Shown one piece after another: positions 32,040-40,012 of a stretch of 64,000 bases of DNA. The translations under genes were made by a program, and so were the position numbers. The notes under the pieces were generated by a model. That model had not been told where the DNA came from. It worked only from the letters and a program-made list of their open reading frames with translations, and searched no databases. The DNA is taken from assembly GCF_002159945.1 (NCBI RefSeq), contig NZ_NFJQ01000009.1:62001-126000 (forward strand). The letters are read 5' to 3'. Within the stretch, counting starts at the first letter, position 1. The number at the start of each line of letters is the position of its first letter. This DNA is from Cloacibacillus sp. An23 (GTDB taxonomy: Bacteria > Synergistota > Synergistia > Synergistales > Synergistaceae).

Positions 32040-32445
32040 CGGAGTGATGCGGCGTATCTGAGAAGCCCGTTCGCCGTCGCCTGATCAAAAGAAGAAGTAT
32101 GTCATCAAGCCGTACGAACGGATGCAATATCCGCGGCGGCGCGTACAGGCCGGCGTCGAATTCGTGCCGAATGCCTGTCTTGTCGCAGAAGGGATTTAGA
32201 GAGCACGGCGTTGGAGCAGTATGGGACAAGGCATAAACCGGTAAAACCGTGCACGCCGCGTCATAACGGAAAGGCGGAAAACCCGCGCGGGAAGTGCAGC
32301 GAATATTTTTACGCGCCGCATAAGCGCCGTTCTCTGTAAGATTTTGCAAAGCGGCCGGCAGTGCATAACCGCAGGTACGGCGACTTCCCCATGAGGCCCC
32401 TTGGGCAGAGGCCTCACGGGGAAGTTGTGACCAGCTCTTTATCCT
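32040..32445 (+). pseudogene. IS481-like transposase remnant
   Basis: Fragments in several frames, in the right order, match the text of IS481-family DDE transposases as I know it. They are KKYVIKPYERMQYPRRRVQ (about 32090-32146, compare PYEKMQYPGQRVQ) and FVPNACL, then after an internal deletion ALEQYGTRHKPVKPCTPRHN (about 32205-32264, compare LGIRHKLIRPYTPRHN). These are followed by GKAENPRG, SEYFYAPH and VHNRRYGDFPMRPLG. Stops and frameshifts interrupt it and the central catalytic region is missing. No intact terminal repeats were found. Confidence 0.75.
32383..32425. repeat. near-perfect inverted repeat
   Basis: ACTTCCCCATGAGGCC (32383-32398) and GGCCTCACGGGGAAGT (32410-32425) pair at 15 of 16 positions across an 11-base gap. 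It lies at the 3' end of the transposase remnant, just after the acyl-CoA ligase stop on the opposite strand. It could be an IS-derived end or terminate ligase transcription, though no U-tract follows. Confidence 0.6.
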
Positions 32446-32474
32446 TGATGCAGCGGACGAACTTACAAGCGCGG

Positions 32475-34109
32475 CTAGCCGTTCGTCTGCTGCGCTACGA
32501 GGTTGTCGGCGCGGTACATGTGGCGCAGTTTCGGCTTTTCTATCTTGCCGGTCGGGTTGCGCGGGATGTCGGCGAATATTATGCGGCGCGGGCGCTTGTA
32601 GCGCGGCAGGGCCATGCAGTATTTTTCTACGTCCTCTTCCGTGCATTTCGCGCCCGGCTTGAGCTCTATTATCGCGGCGGCGATTTCGCCGAGACGCTTG
32701 TCGGGCAGGCCGATGACGGCTGCGTCTTTTACAGCGTCGTTGGCGCGCAGGAAGTCCTCTATCTGCACCGGATAGAGGTTCTCTCCGCCGCTGATTATAA
32801 CGTCCTTCTTGCGGTCTACGAGGTAGATGAAGCCGTCTTCGTCCTGTCTCGCCATGTCTCCTGTCAGCAGCCAGCCGTTTTTGAGTACTTCCGCGGTCGC
32901 CTTCGGGTCGTTGTAGTAGCATTTCATGACGCCCGGGCCTTTGACTGCGAGCTCGCCGACTCTGCCGTCGGTTATCGCGTTTCCGTTAGCGTCTACGATT
33001 TTGACGCGCCAGCCGTAGCCGGGGACGCCTATCGCTCCGACCTTGTCTATGTTGCCGAGACCGAGGTGGACGCAGCCCGGGCCGATGGATTCGGAGAGGC
33101 CGTAGTTCGTGTCGTACTTGTGCTTGGGGAACACCTTGCGCCATCTCGTGATGAGGCTCGGCGGCACGGGCTGCGCGCCGATGTGCATGAGCCGCCACTG
33201 CGAGAGCTCGTAGTCGGCGAGGTTGATTCGCCCGTCGTCTATCGCGTCGAGAATGTCCTGCACCCACGGCACGAGCAGCCAGACGATGGTGCATTTTTCG
33301 TTCGAGACGGTCTCTATTATCGTCTTCGGGTCTGTGCCTTTGAGCAGTATCCCTTTGCTGCCCGATATAAGGCTGCCGAACCAGTGCATCTTCGCGCCCG
33401 TGTGGTAGAGCGGCGGTATGCAGAGGAATACGTCGTCGTGCGTCTGCCCGTGGTGCGCCTGCTCTACCTTCGCCGCGTGCATGAGCGCGCGGTGCGCGTG
33501 GAGTATGGCTTTGGGGAAGCCGGTCGTGCCGGATGAGAAGTATATCGCCGCGTCGTCGTCGTCTGAGAGCAGTATGCGCGGCGCGTAGCTGGAAAGGTTC
33601 GCGGCGAGGTGTACGTAGTTCTCCGCGAAGCGCGGGCAGCCGTCGCCGATGAAGAAGCGCAGCTTGACGCGCGGTATCTGGTCGCAGATGTCCTCGACGC
33701 GGCCTATGAACTCGGGGCCGAAGAAGAGCGCATCCACGTCGGCTAGTTCGAGGCAGTATTTTATCTCTTCCGCGGTGTAGCGGAAGTTCAGCGGCACGGC
33801 GATGGCGCCGGTCTTGAGTATGCCGAAGTAGACGGGCAGCCATTCGAGGCTGTTCATCATGAGGATGGCGACCTTGTCGCCCTTTTTGATGCCGCGCGAG
33901 AGCAGCAGGTTGGCGCAGCGGTTGGCCTTCTCGTCGAATACGCCCCAGGTTATCTCGCGGCGGTAGCTCTCCGTAGGGCTGGACTCTATAAGCTCATATT
34001 CTTTCCACGTGACGCGGCGGATTTCCTTGACTTCGGGGTTGATCTCGACGAGCGCCGTCTCGTGGCAGAATTCGTGCGCGTTGCGCTCAAGCAGGTCGGT
34101 AATAGGCAT
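32475..34109 (-). CDS. acyl-CoA ligase/AMP-binding enzyme
   Basis: The 544-residue product is a class I adenylate-forming enzyme: AMP-binding P-loop AAIYFSSGTTGFPKAI (about residues 187-202), YGLSESIG near 338, motif LLTGDMARQDEDGFIYLVDRKKD (about 425-447) and C-terminal PRNPTGKIEKPKL with the catalytic Lys. It should activate a carboxylic acid with ATP and join it to CoA; the acid is unknown. The T-box leader upstream appears to respond to tRNA-Tyr, suggesting an aromatic acid derived from tyrosine, but that is inference. The ATG at 34109 is preceded by AGGAGGAG at 6-7 bases. An open frame continuing upstream enters the leader and is rejected. Confidence 0.88.
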   Translation of the reverse strand: MPITDLLERNAHEFCHETALVEINPEVKEIRRVTWKEYELIESSPTESYRREITWGVFDEKANRCANLLLSRGIKKGDKVAILMMNSLEWLPVYFGILKTGAIAVPLNFRYTAEEIKYCLELADVDALFFGPEFIGRVEDICDQIPRVKLRFFIGDGCPRFAENYVHLAANLSSYAPRILLSDDDDAAIYFSSGTTGFPKAILHAHRALMHAAKVEQAHHGQTHDDVFLCIPPLYHTGAKMHWFGSLISGSKGILLKGTDPKTIIETVSNEKCTIVWLLVPWVQDILDAIDDGRINLADYELSQWRLMHIGAQPVPPSLITRWRKVFPKHKYDTNYGLSESIGPGCVHLGLGNIDKVGAIGVPGYGWRVKIVDANGNAITDGRVGELAVKGPGVMKCYYNDPKATAEVLKNGWLLTGDMARQDEDGFIYLVDRKKDVIISGGENLYPVQIEDFLRANDAVKDAAVIGLPDKRLGEIAAAIIELKPGAKCTEEDVEKYCMALPRYKRPRRIIFADIPRNPTGKIEKPKLRHMYRADNLVAQQTNG

Positions 34110-34164
34110 TGCTGTTCTCCTCCTAAAAGTTTTCTTTTTCTTCCTTTTTCGGAGCGGCGGCAAT

Positions 34165-34200
34165 AAAAAAGCCCGCCCTCCCTAATCAGAGGACGGGCTT
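34165..34200 (-). terminator. T-box terminator
   Basis: AAGCCCGTCCTC pairs with GAGGGCGGGC around an 8-base loop, followed by TTTTTTATT on the minus strand, 56 bases before the ligase start. Confidence 0.9.
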
Positions 34201-34457
34201 TGAATCCCGTGGTACCACCTCAGTTTGGCGCTCCCTCGCGGAACGCGCCCTCGTCGGGTACGGGCCGAAGCCGGATACCCTGTCCGCTTTTACGGGCGGA
34301 CCCGTCGCAGCCTACTGAAATTCAAAGATCCGTTCGGTGCGCCGCTCTTGGAATGTATTTCGGCCCGTCCCTCCGCCGCCTTACACCGACCGGCGGCTCT
34401 CTGCGGGAGCGGCTGCGGGCTTACTTCTTTCCCGTCTTCGCGTTTGGCCTATATCAC
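34165..34457 (-). promoter_or_regulatory. T-box leader, probable tyrosine specifier
   Basis: Read on the minus strand. Stem I carries the AGTA half of a specifier loop (GAAGTAAGCC, about 34415-34424) and an AGAGAG...GGTGTAAGGC distal region (34370-34400). The returning strand GAAATACATTCC (34340-34351) contains GAA followed by UAC with a 3' purine, so the specifier is most likely Tyr (AUA, Ile, is the alternative). Further downstream is the T-box core AGGTGGTACCACGGG (34207-34221), then a terminator (34165-34200). T-boxes read uncharged tRNA and usually precede aminoacyl-tRNA synthetase or amino-acid genes; here the only downstream gene is an acyl-CoA ligase. Confidence 0.9.
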
Positions 34458-34463
34458 CGCATG

Positions 34464-34494
34464 ATATTGTGGCGCGTAAGCGGCGGAATGTCAA
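34464..34494 (-). promoter_or_regulatory. probable promoter of the T-box leader
   Basis: Minus strand TTGACA (34494-34489) with CAATAT 19 bases on (34469-34464) or CACAAT after 17. The -35 is perfect, the -10 weak. Confidence 0.45.
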
Positions 34495-34527
34495 GCCTTC
34501 GCCCGAAGCGCAGCGGCTGACTGCCGG

Positions 34528-34562
34528 CATAAAAAACAGCCCCGTCTCTGCGGCGGGGCTGT
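34528..34562 (-). terminator. terminator of nrdJ
   Basis: ACAGCCCCG (34536-34544) pairs with CGGGGCTGT (34554-34562); minus-strand U-tract TTTTTAT. Confidence 0.88.
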
Positions 34563-34584
34563 CTGGTTTCTGTTTCGCGCGGGG

Positions 34585-36306
34585 TTAATCTTTCGGCCTT
34601 TTCAGCACGAAGCGGAATCTCGGCTCCGCGGCCGGGGCTCCGTGAGCGGCCGGCACCGGCTCGGCGGCTTTTGCGGCTCCGGCGCTTTCGGTCAGGGATT
34701 CGGCCTTTTTCTCGTCCTCTTTCCTGTAGAGCACCTGGCTCGACTTGGAGCCGTCGCGGTAGACCGTGATGCCTTTGCAGCCCTCTTTCCACGCGAGGAT
34801 GTAGGCGTCGAGTACGTCGCGCACCGTGCATTCGTGACGGAGGTTGACGGTCTTTGAGACCGCTAGGTCGGTGTAGCGCTGGAATACGCCCTGCGTCCTG
34901 ACGTGCGCCGAGGGGGAGACGTCGTGCGATGTGACGAAGACCTTTTTAAGCTCCTCTTCGGGCATTCCTTCCTTGATCGCCTGCTCGTACCAGCGGTTGC
35001 GCTGCTTCATGACGACCTTCGTGCCGTCTATCTGAGTGCGCACGCGCGTGTGCTCGAGCGCGAAGAGCGGCTCGATGCCCGACGAGCAGTTCGCGAGCAG
35101 CGCTATCGTACCGGTGGGCGCGATGCAGGTGAGCGTCGCGTTGCGGCGGCCGAGGTGCGCGAGCGGCTCTGGGACGCCTTTTTCTTTGCCGAGCTCAACG
35201 GAGACTTCGTGCGCCGTACTCTGTATCGTGCTCATCAGCTCGGCGGCGAGGGCGTAGGCCTCTTCGCTGTCGTATGGTATCCTGAGGCGGAAGAGCAGGT
35301 CGGCCCAGCCCATTATGCCGAGGCCTATCTTGCGCGTGAGCTTCACAGCCGCCGCTATCTCGGGCAGCGGGTAGTGGTTGACGTCGATGACGTCGTCGAG
35401 GAAGCGCGTTGCGACCACGGTGACCTGCTTCAGCATGTCGAAGTCGAATTTACCGTCCTTGACCATCGCGGCTACGTTTATCGAGCCGAGGTTGCATGCC
35501 TCGTTCGGATAGAGCGGGGACTCGCCGCACGGGTTCGTGCTTGAGAGCTCGCCGAGGTTCGGCGTCGTGTTGCCGCGGTTTATCGCGTCGAGGAAGATTA
35601 TCCCCGGGTCGCCGGTGCGCCAGGCGGAGTCCGCTATCTCCTCGAGAAGCGCGGCCTCTTCGCCGTGCGGGTCGGTGACGGCCTTCTCCATGAAGCCGTC
35701 GAATACGCCGACGGAGATGTTGAAGTTCGTTATAGTGCCGTCCTTGTCCTTGCAGTGGATGAATTTCCTGATGTCGGGGTGGTCGATGTTGAGTATCCCC
35801 ATGTTCGCGCCGCGTCTCATCCCGCCCTGCTGTACGGTCTCGGTCGCCTTGTCGAAGAGTCCCATGAAGGAGACCGGGCCGGAGGCGCGTCCGTTCGTGC
35901 TGTTGACCTTAGATCCTTCGGGGCGGAGCTTCGAGAAGTTGAATCCGGTGCCGCCTCCGCTCTTGTGTATGAGCATCTGCTTGCGCAGCGCCTCGCATAT
36001 GCTTTCCATCGAATCTTCGACGCCGATGACGAAGCAGGCCGCGAGCTGACCGTGCGGCGCGGGACGTCCGGCGTTCATGAGGGTCGGGCTGTTGGGGAGG
36101 AAGAGAAGCGACGCCATAACGTCGTAGAACTCGTCCGTCCACTTGTACTGCTGAGCGAGGGTCTCCTCCGCCGCGGCGACGTTCTTCGCCACACGGACGA
36201 GCATCTCCTCGGGTTTTTCCACGGGGTTTCTGTTCTCGTCGCGCCACAGGTAGCGGTCGCGCAGAATGTCCTTCGCTGATGGGCTGAACGCCGGTTTTAT
36301 GAGCAT
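34585..36306 (-). CDS. nrdJ: adenosylcobalamin-dependent (class II) ribonucleotide reductase
   Basis: The 573-residue product has the class II core: SPTLMNAGRP near 73, KSGGGTGFNFSKLRPEG near 114, TVQQGGMRRGANMG near 158, the active-site NPCGESPLYPNEACNLGSIN near 260-279 and APTGTIALLANCSSGIEP near 392. It reduces ribonucleotides to deoxyribonucleotides using B12, independent of oxygen. Many NrdJ proteins are 700 or more residues and end in a Cys-rich zinc-type tail; here the tail is a low-complexity Ala/Glu stretch without Cys, so the re-reduction mechanism may differ. Two NrdR-type boxes lie upstream. Start chosen at 36306 after TGGAGGTTC; no alternative is better. Confidence 0.93.
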   Translation of the reverse strand: MLIKPAFSPSAKDILRDRYLWRDENRNPVEKPEEMLVRVAKNVAAAEETLAQQYKWTDEFYDVMASLLFLPNSPTLMNAGRPAPHGQLAACFVIGVEDSMESICEALRKQMLIHKSGGGTGFNFSKLRPEGSKVNSTNGRASGPVSFMGLFDKATETVQQGGMRRGANMGILNIDHPDIRKFIHCKDKDGTITNFNISVGVFDGFMEKAVTDPHGEEAALLEEIADSAWRTGDPGIIFLDAINRGNTTPNLGELSSTNPCGESPLYPNEACNLGSINVAAMVKDGKFDFDMLKQVTVVATRFLDDVIDVNHYPLPEIAAAVKLTRKIGLGIMGWADLLFRLRIPYDSEEAYALAAELMSTIQSTAHEVSVELGKEKGVPEPLAHLGRRNATLTCIAPTGTIALLANCSSGIEPLFALEHTRVRTQIDGTKVVMKQRNRWYEQAIKEGMPEEELKKVFVTSHDVSPSAHVRTQGVFQRYTDLAVSKTVNLRHECTVRDVLDAYILAWKEGCKGITVYRDGSKSSQVLYRKEDEKKAESLTESAGAAKAAEPVPAAHGAPAAEPRFRFVLKRPKD

Positions 36307-36424
36307 AATAGAGAACCTCCAATAAAATGCACAAAGGAGCAGATTTTAATATTCAAGAGCCGCGGCCTCCCGGCCGTCCGGCTCGTCTATAATATCATAA
36401 ATTTCTGTGTTGAAAAGGTTGAAG

Positions 36425-36472
36425 ACACTAGATATATTGACATCTTATCCACCGCGACACTATCCATAGTGT
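36425..36472 (-). promoter_or_regulatory. paired NrdR boxes upstream of nrdJ
   Basis: ACACTATCCATAGTGT (36457-36472) is a 16-base palindrome close to the NrdR consensus as I know it; ACACTAGATATATTGA (36425-36440) is a weaker copy. Centres are 32 bases apart, three helix turns, which is the usual NrdR arrangement. The gene is on the minus strand 119 bases away. Confidence 0.75.
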
Positions 36473-36505
36473 GGCTAATTGTGTGGATAATATGCGGCGC
36501 CCCTT

Positions 36506-37957
36506 CTATCTGCGCCACAGCCCGCGCGTGAAGAGCGCGAGCAGTGTGTATATCTCGAGCCTGCCGCAGAGCATGTCGAATGTGTAGACCCACTTGGCTA
36601 GCGGAGCCTGGTCGGCGAAGTTCTCCACGGGGCCGACGTCGGCTAGCCCCGGGCCGACGTTGCTCAGCGTCGCGGAGACGGCGCTGATGGACGTCACTAT
36701 GTCGTTGCCGGTGAGGCTCACTAACAGCGCGGAGAGTCCCCATATCATGAAGTAGACGGCGATGAAGCAGGAGGCCGACGATACCATCTGCGGGCTGACC
36801 GTCTTATCCCCCTGGCGCACTACGACGACGGCTTTCGGATGGACGAGCCTTTTCAGCTCTCCGAAGGCGGCCTTGATGACTATCTGGAAGCGCACGCATT
36901 TTATCGCTCCCGCCGTAGAGCCCGCGCAGCCGCCTATCATCATTATCGCGAGCAGCACGAGCTGCGTGAAGTATGGCCACTTGGCGTAGTCCGCCGTTAT
37001 GAAGCCCGTCGTCGTTATGACGCTGACGACCTGGAAGGAGCTGAAGCGCAGCGCGTCCCAGAAGCTTGCGTATTCGCCCTCCCAGAGCAGACGCGCGCAT
37101 ATCAGCACCGTCGCCGTGACGACGACCCCGGTGTAGAAGAGGAACTCCGGCTCTTTGTACGGCTTGAGCGACCGCGCGCGCAGCGCGGCGAGGTGCAGCG
37201 TGAAGTTCGCGCCGCAGGCGAACATCAGGAAGAGCAGCACGTAGTCTATGTAGGCCGAGTCGTAGTGCGCGACGCTGGCCGTGTGGGTGGAGAAGCCGCC
37301 CGTCGAGACGGCGGCGAAGGAGTGCGCTATCGCGTTGTAGAAATCCATCTCGCCAGCCATCAGCAGCGCGACGCCGGCTATAGTGAAGCCGACGTAGATC
37401 TTCCACAGCGTCATCGCCATGTCGGTGATTCGAGGGCTGACCTTCTCCAGGCTCGGCCCGGGGCTCTCGGCCTTGAAGAGATAGGTCATGTTGCCGCCGA
37501 GCAGCGGCAGCATGGCTATTACGAGGACGACTATCCCCATGCCGCCGAGCCAGTGCGTAGTCGCGCGCCACATCAGTATGCCGCGCGGTATCGGCTCGAG
37601 CACGGGTATGACGGAAGCCCCCGTCGTCGTGAAGCCCGACATGGCCTCGAAGTAGGCGTCGGTGAAGGACGGTATCGTTCCGTCGAAGATGTAGGGCAGG
37701 CAGCCGACGAAAGAGGCCGCGATCCACGCGAGGGAGACGCAGGCTATAGCCTCGCGCGCGCCCATGTCTCCGCGCCGGGCGCCGCGCCCTGCGGCGGCGA
37801 GCGCCGCAGCGAGCGCCATCCCTATCGCGCCGGAGAGCAGGAATGCCCTCACGTCGCGCGTGCCGTCGGCGACGGCCCATATGAACGGGAAGCCCATCGA
37901 GGCTGTGACGGTGAAGGTTATCATTGCCAGGAACCTGGCGACTATGGCGTAATGCAA
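36506..37957 (-). CDS. trkH: potassium uptake membrane subunit TrkH
   Basis: The 483-residue protein has the superfamily K+ transporter (TrkH/KtrB) architecture with repeated pore loops: SGFTTTGASV (residues about 109-118), SFAAVSTGGFSTH near 217, TTTGFITADY near 316 and SATLSNVGPGLA near 432. Each has the filter Gly. It imports potassium together with the TrkA regulatory subunit encoded 13 bases upstream. Membrane topology is standard; the length is usual. Confidence 0.95.
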   Translation of the reverse strand: MHYAIVARFLAMITFTVTASMGFPFIWAVADGTRDVRAFLLSGAIGMALAAALAAAGRGARRGDMGAREAIACVSLAWIAASFVGCLPYIFDGTIPSFTDAYFEAMSGFTTTGASVIPVLEPIPRGILMWRATTHWLGGMGIVVLVIAMLPLLGGNMTYLFKAESPGPSLEKVSPRITDMAMTLWKIYVGFTIAGVALLMAGEMDFYNAIAHSFAAVSTGGFSTHTASVAHYDSAYIDYVLLFLMFACGANFTLHLAALRARSLKPYKEPEFLFYTGVVVTATVLICARLLWEGEYASFWDALRFSSFQVVSVITTTGFITADYAKWPYFTQLVLLAIMMIGGCAGSTAGAIKCVRFQIVIKAAFGELKRLVHPKAVVVVRQGDKTVSPQMVSSASCFIAVYFMIWGLSALLVSLTGNDIVTSISAVSATLSNVGPGLADVGPVENFADQAPLAKWVYTFDMLCGRLEIYTLLALFTRGLWRR

Positions 37958-37970
37958 GACGCGCCTCCGC

Positions 37971-39332
37971 CTATCCGAGTATGCCGAGCGCCGTCTCCAT
38001 GGAGGAGGCCGTGCCGAATATGACTACCTTGTCTCCGCCGCGCAGCTCCGTCTGCCCGGTCGGTATCAGCAGCTCGCCGCCGCGGTCGAGCAGCCCTATC
38101 AGCGAGCCGGCCGGCATCCGCAGCTCCATGAGCTTTTTGCCGGCGGCGGGCGAATCGGGGGCGATGGTGGTCTCGACGGCCTCGGCGCTTATCTCCTCGA
38201 GGACCGTCAGAACCTTCGAGGTGCCGGGGTAGCGGACGCTGCGCGTTATCACGTCGGCGAGCGTCTGGTTGCGGTTCACTATGGCGTCCACGGGGATGTA
38301 GTTCGTCATGCCGAGGTAGTTGTGGTTGCGCACGACTGCGATGCTCTTCGATACGCCGAGAGTCTTTGCGAGCACCGCGAGCATCAGGTTCGTCTCGTCG
38401 TGCTCCGTCGCCGCGACGCAGCCGTCGGCGTCGGTTATCCCCTCGGATTTCAGAAATTCCGCGTCGGAGCCGTCGCCGCATAAAATCATCGCGCGAGGCA
38501 GCTCTCCGGCGAATTTCTCGCACTTCGCGCGGTCCTCGTCAACGATGCGAAGGTCTATGCCCGGTATGTGCGCGAGCAGACGCTCCGCCGTCTGGTGGCC
38601 TATCTTGCCCGCGCCTATGACGAAGACCCTTTTCAGCCGCTTCGACTTCGCCGGCTGAAAGAGGCGCTCTATCTCGAAGATCTGCGAGCGGTAGCACATC
38701 GTGTAGCAGAGGTCGCCGGGGCGCAGCTCGTAGGAGGCCTTCGGGACGAAGGAGTCCTCGCCGCTCTTTACCCAGACGACGAGCATTATCATATTCGGGT
38801 TCCGCTTGCGTATCTCGTAGAGCGGCAGGCCGCAGAGCTGCGAGTCCTGCGCGACGCGGAAGAGATATATCCCGGCGCGCCCGCCCGCGATCTCCGTCGC
38901 GTGGAGCGCGGCGCGCACCTCGAGCAGCTCTTCTATGTCCTTCGCTACGGAGCGCTCGGGAGAGACCAGCATGTCGATGCCTAGGTCCTTCGCCCAGCTC
39001 TCGTTGTCGGTGAACTCGAGGCCGACCGCGCGCGCTATCACATGAGGCACGCCGGAGCGCTTCGCTATCCAGCAGGCCATGAGGTTCACCTCGTCCCTGT
39101 TGGTGCAGGCGATGAGCATCATCGCGTCGGAGCGGCCGCCCTCTATGCCAGCCTTCGCGAGAACGCTGGGGCGCGCCCCGTTGCCCTTGACCACCATGAC
39201 GTCGAGCGACTCCTCAGCCTGCGCAGCGCGCGCATCGTCCTCCTCGACCAGCACGATGTCGTGTCCGTCGGAAGACAGGTTTTTCGCTACGCTGTATCCG
39301 ACCTCACCAGCTCCGACTATTACGATGCGCAC
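37971..39332 (-). CDS. trkA: potassium uptake regulatory subunit TrkA
   Basis: The 453-residue product has two RCK units, each with an NAD-binding fold: MRIVIVGAGEVGYSVAKNL at residue 1 and RVFVIGAGKIGHQTAERL near 227, each followed by a TrkA-C domain (EIRKRNPNMIMLVV... and MPAGSLIGLLDRGGELL...). It gates TrkH in response to nucleotides at the cytoplasmic face of the membrane. It is the promoter-proximal gene of trkA-trkH. Confidence 0.95.
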   Translation of the reverse strand: MRIVIVGAGEVGYSVAKNLSSDGHDIVLVEEDDARAAQAEESLDVMVVKGNGARPSVLAKAGIEGGRSDAMMLIACTNRDEVNLMACWIAKRSGVPHVIARAVGLEFTDNESWAKDLGIDMLVSPERSVAKDIEELLEVRAALHATEIAGGRAGIYLFRVAQDSQLCGLPLYEIRKRNPNMIMLVVWVKSGEDSFVPKASYELRPGDLCYTMCYRSQIFEIERLFQPAKSKRLKRVFVIGAGKIGHQTAERLLAHIPGIDLRIVDEDRAKCEKFAGELPRAMILCGDGSDAEFLKSEGITDADGCVAATEHDETNLMLAVLAKTLGVSKSIAVVRNHNYLGMTNYIPVDAIVNRNQTLADVITRSVRYPGTSKVLTVLEEISAEAVETTIAPDSPAAGKKLMELRMPAGSLIGLLDRGGELLIPTGQTELRGGDKVVIFGTASSMETALGILG

Positions 39333-39445
39333 CTCAGATCTCTCCCTCTGGACGGATGAATTTGCTACAGTATATGATATTTTCTGTTTATTGCAAATTT
39401 CGCGCCCGTGCAGTTTTACCTATGTTTTACACGCGCGCGGCGCGC

Positions 39446-39474
39446 TTGTGTTTTGAGGCCGTTCATTGTAAGAT
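39446..39474 (+). promoter_or_regulatory. promoter of the tungstate operon leader
   Basis: TTGTGT (39446-39451), 17-base spacer, TAAGAT (39469-39474). It would start a leader of about 530 bases carrying two RNA elements. A second start near TAAAAT at 39762-39767 is possible. Confidence 0.5.
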
Positions 39475-39501
39475 TAAAGCGCTGGTTGAGATTTGGACGG
39501 T

Positions 39502-39598
39502 TCTCCGAGCCTGCCGCGCCTAAGGGCGAAAGCCTAGGGACTTCAGGCCGTCAGGGTCGCTTTCGGAAACGGGGCGGCCTCCCTCTGGAAAGGTGAAC
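39502..39598 (+). promoter_or_regulatory. Moco/Tuco-like riboswitch element 3
   Basis: Close match in order to the Moco RNA motif: CTCCGAGCCTGCCG, CGCCTAAGGGCGAAAGCC (39517-39534), GGCCGTCAGGG, a GGAA-capped hairpin near 39558-39576, GGCCTCCC (39576-39583) and GGAAAGGTG (39587-39595). It lacks the extra stem present in the element before the molybdenum hydroxylase, as I recall for the tungsten (Tuco) variant. It is followed 18 bases later by an intrinsic terminator. Confidence 0.75.
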
Positions 39599-39615
39599 GG
39601 CGGATTGTATTTCAC

Positions 39616-39654
39616 AAGGGCCGTGCTCTGGAGAGGACGGTCCTTTTCTTTTAT
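39616..39654 (+). terminator. terminator directly after riboswitch element 3
   Basis: AAGGGCCGTgCTC (39616-39628) pairs with GAGgACGGTCCTT, followed by TTCTTTTAT. No gene lies between element 3 and it, so it is an attenuator for the tungstate operon or ends a short regulatory RNA. Confidence 0.85.
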
Positions 39655-39812
39655 CAGAGCTTCACACATTTTTCCCCGCCGGGCGCGGACGACCCCAACG
39701 TCTCGCGCCCGGTTGTGTTCTTTTTCGTTTTATTCTGTGGTACAAAAGAAGCTAAATAGTGTAAAATAACCGCGACGGGCGTCTCTCGCGCGCTTTTGCG
39801 CGGACGGGCGCG
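39655..39812 (+). other. spacer between the two RNA elements
   Basis: AT-rich in the middle (39715-39770, possible second promoter). No coding frame supported. Confidence 0.4.
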
Positions 39813-39912
39813 GTACGTCCCTGAATCCGGCCTTTCTAAAGCTTTCGCCATGAGCGCCGGACGTCAGGGCGGCGATGGAAACGTCGCCGTCTCCCGCTGC
39901 GGAAAGGGGACT
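39813..39912 (+). promoter_or_regulatory. Moco/Tuco-like riboswitch element 4
   Basis: Shares with element 3 the stretch GTCAGGG (39863-39869) before a GNAA-capped hairpin (GGCGATGGAAACGTCGCC, 39871-39888), then GTCTCCC (39889-39895) and GGAAAGGGG (39901-39909). The 5' half has TCTAAAGCTTTCGCCATGAG, parallel to CCTAAAGCGAAAGCCACGGAG in element 2. CTCCC replaces CCTCCC context by one base, so it is a divergent member. Confidence 0.65.
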
Positions 39913-39943
39913 TCACGCTTCTTGCCGGGATTCACGGCGAATT

Positions 39944-40003
39944 CCTCCTTTTCGTGACGTGCATAGAGGGCTGTAAACGCAGCATAAATCTCACGAGGAG
40001 GGG
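39944..40003 (+). promoter_or_regulatory. ribosome-site sequestering helix of tupA
   Basis: TCACGAGGAGG (39991-40001), which contains the tupA Shine-Dalgarno, can pair with CCTCC-TTT-TCGTGA (39944-39957): 11 pairs with a 3-base bulge. It lies 30 bases after element 4 and is a plausible translational switch. Confidence 0.65.
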
Positions 40004-40012
40004 TTTATACCC

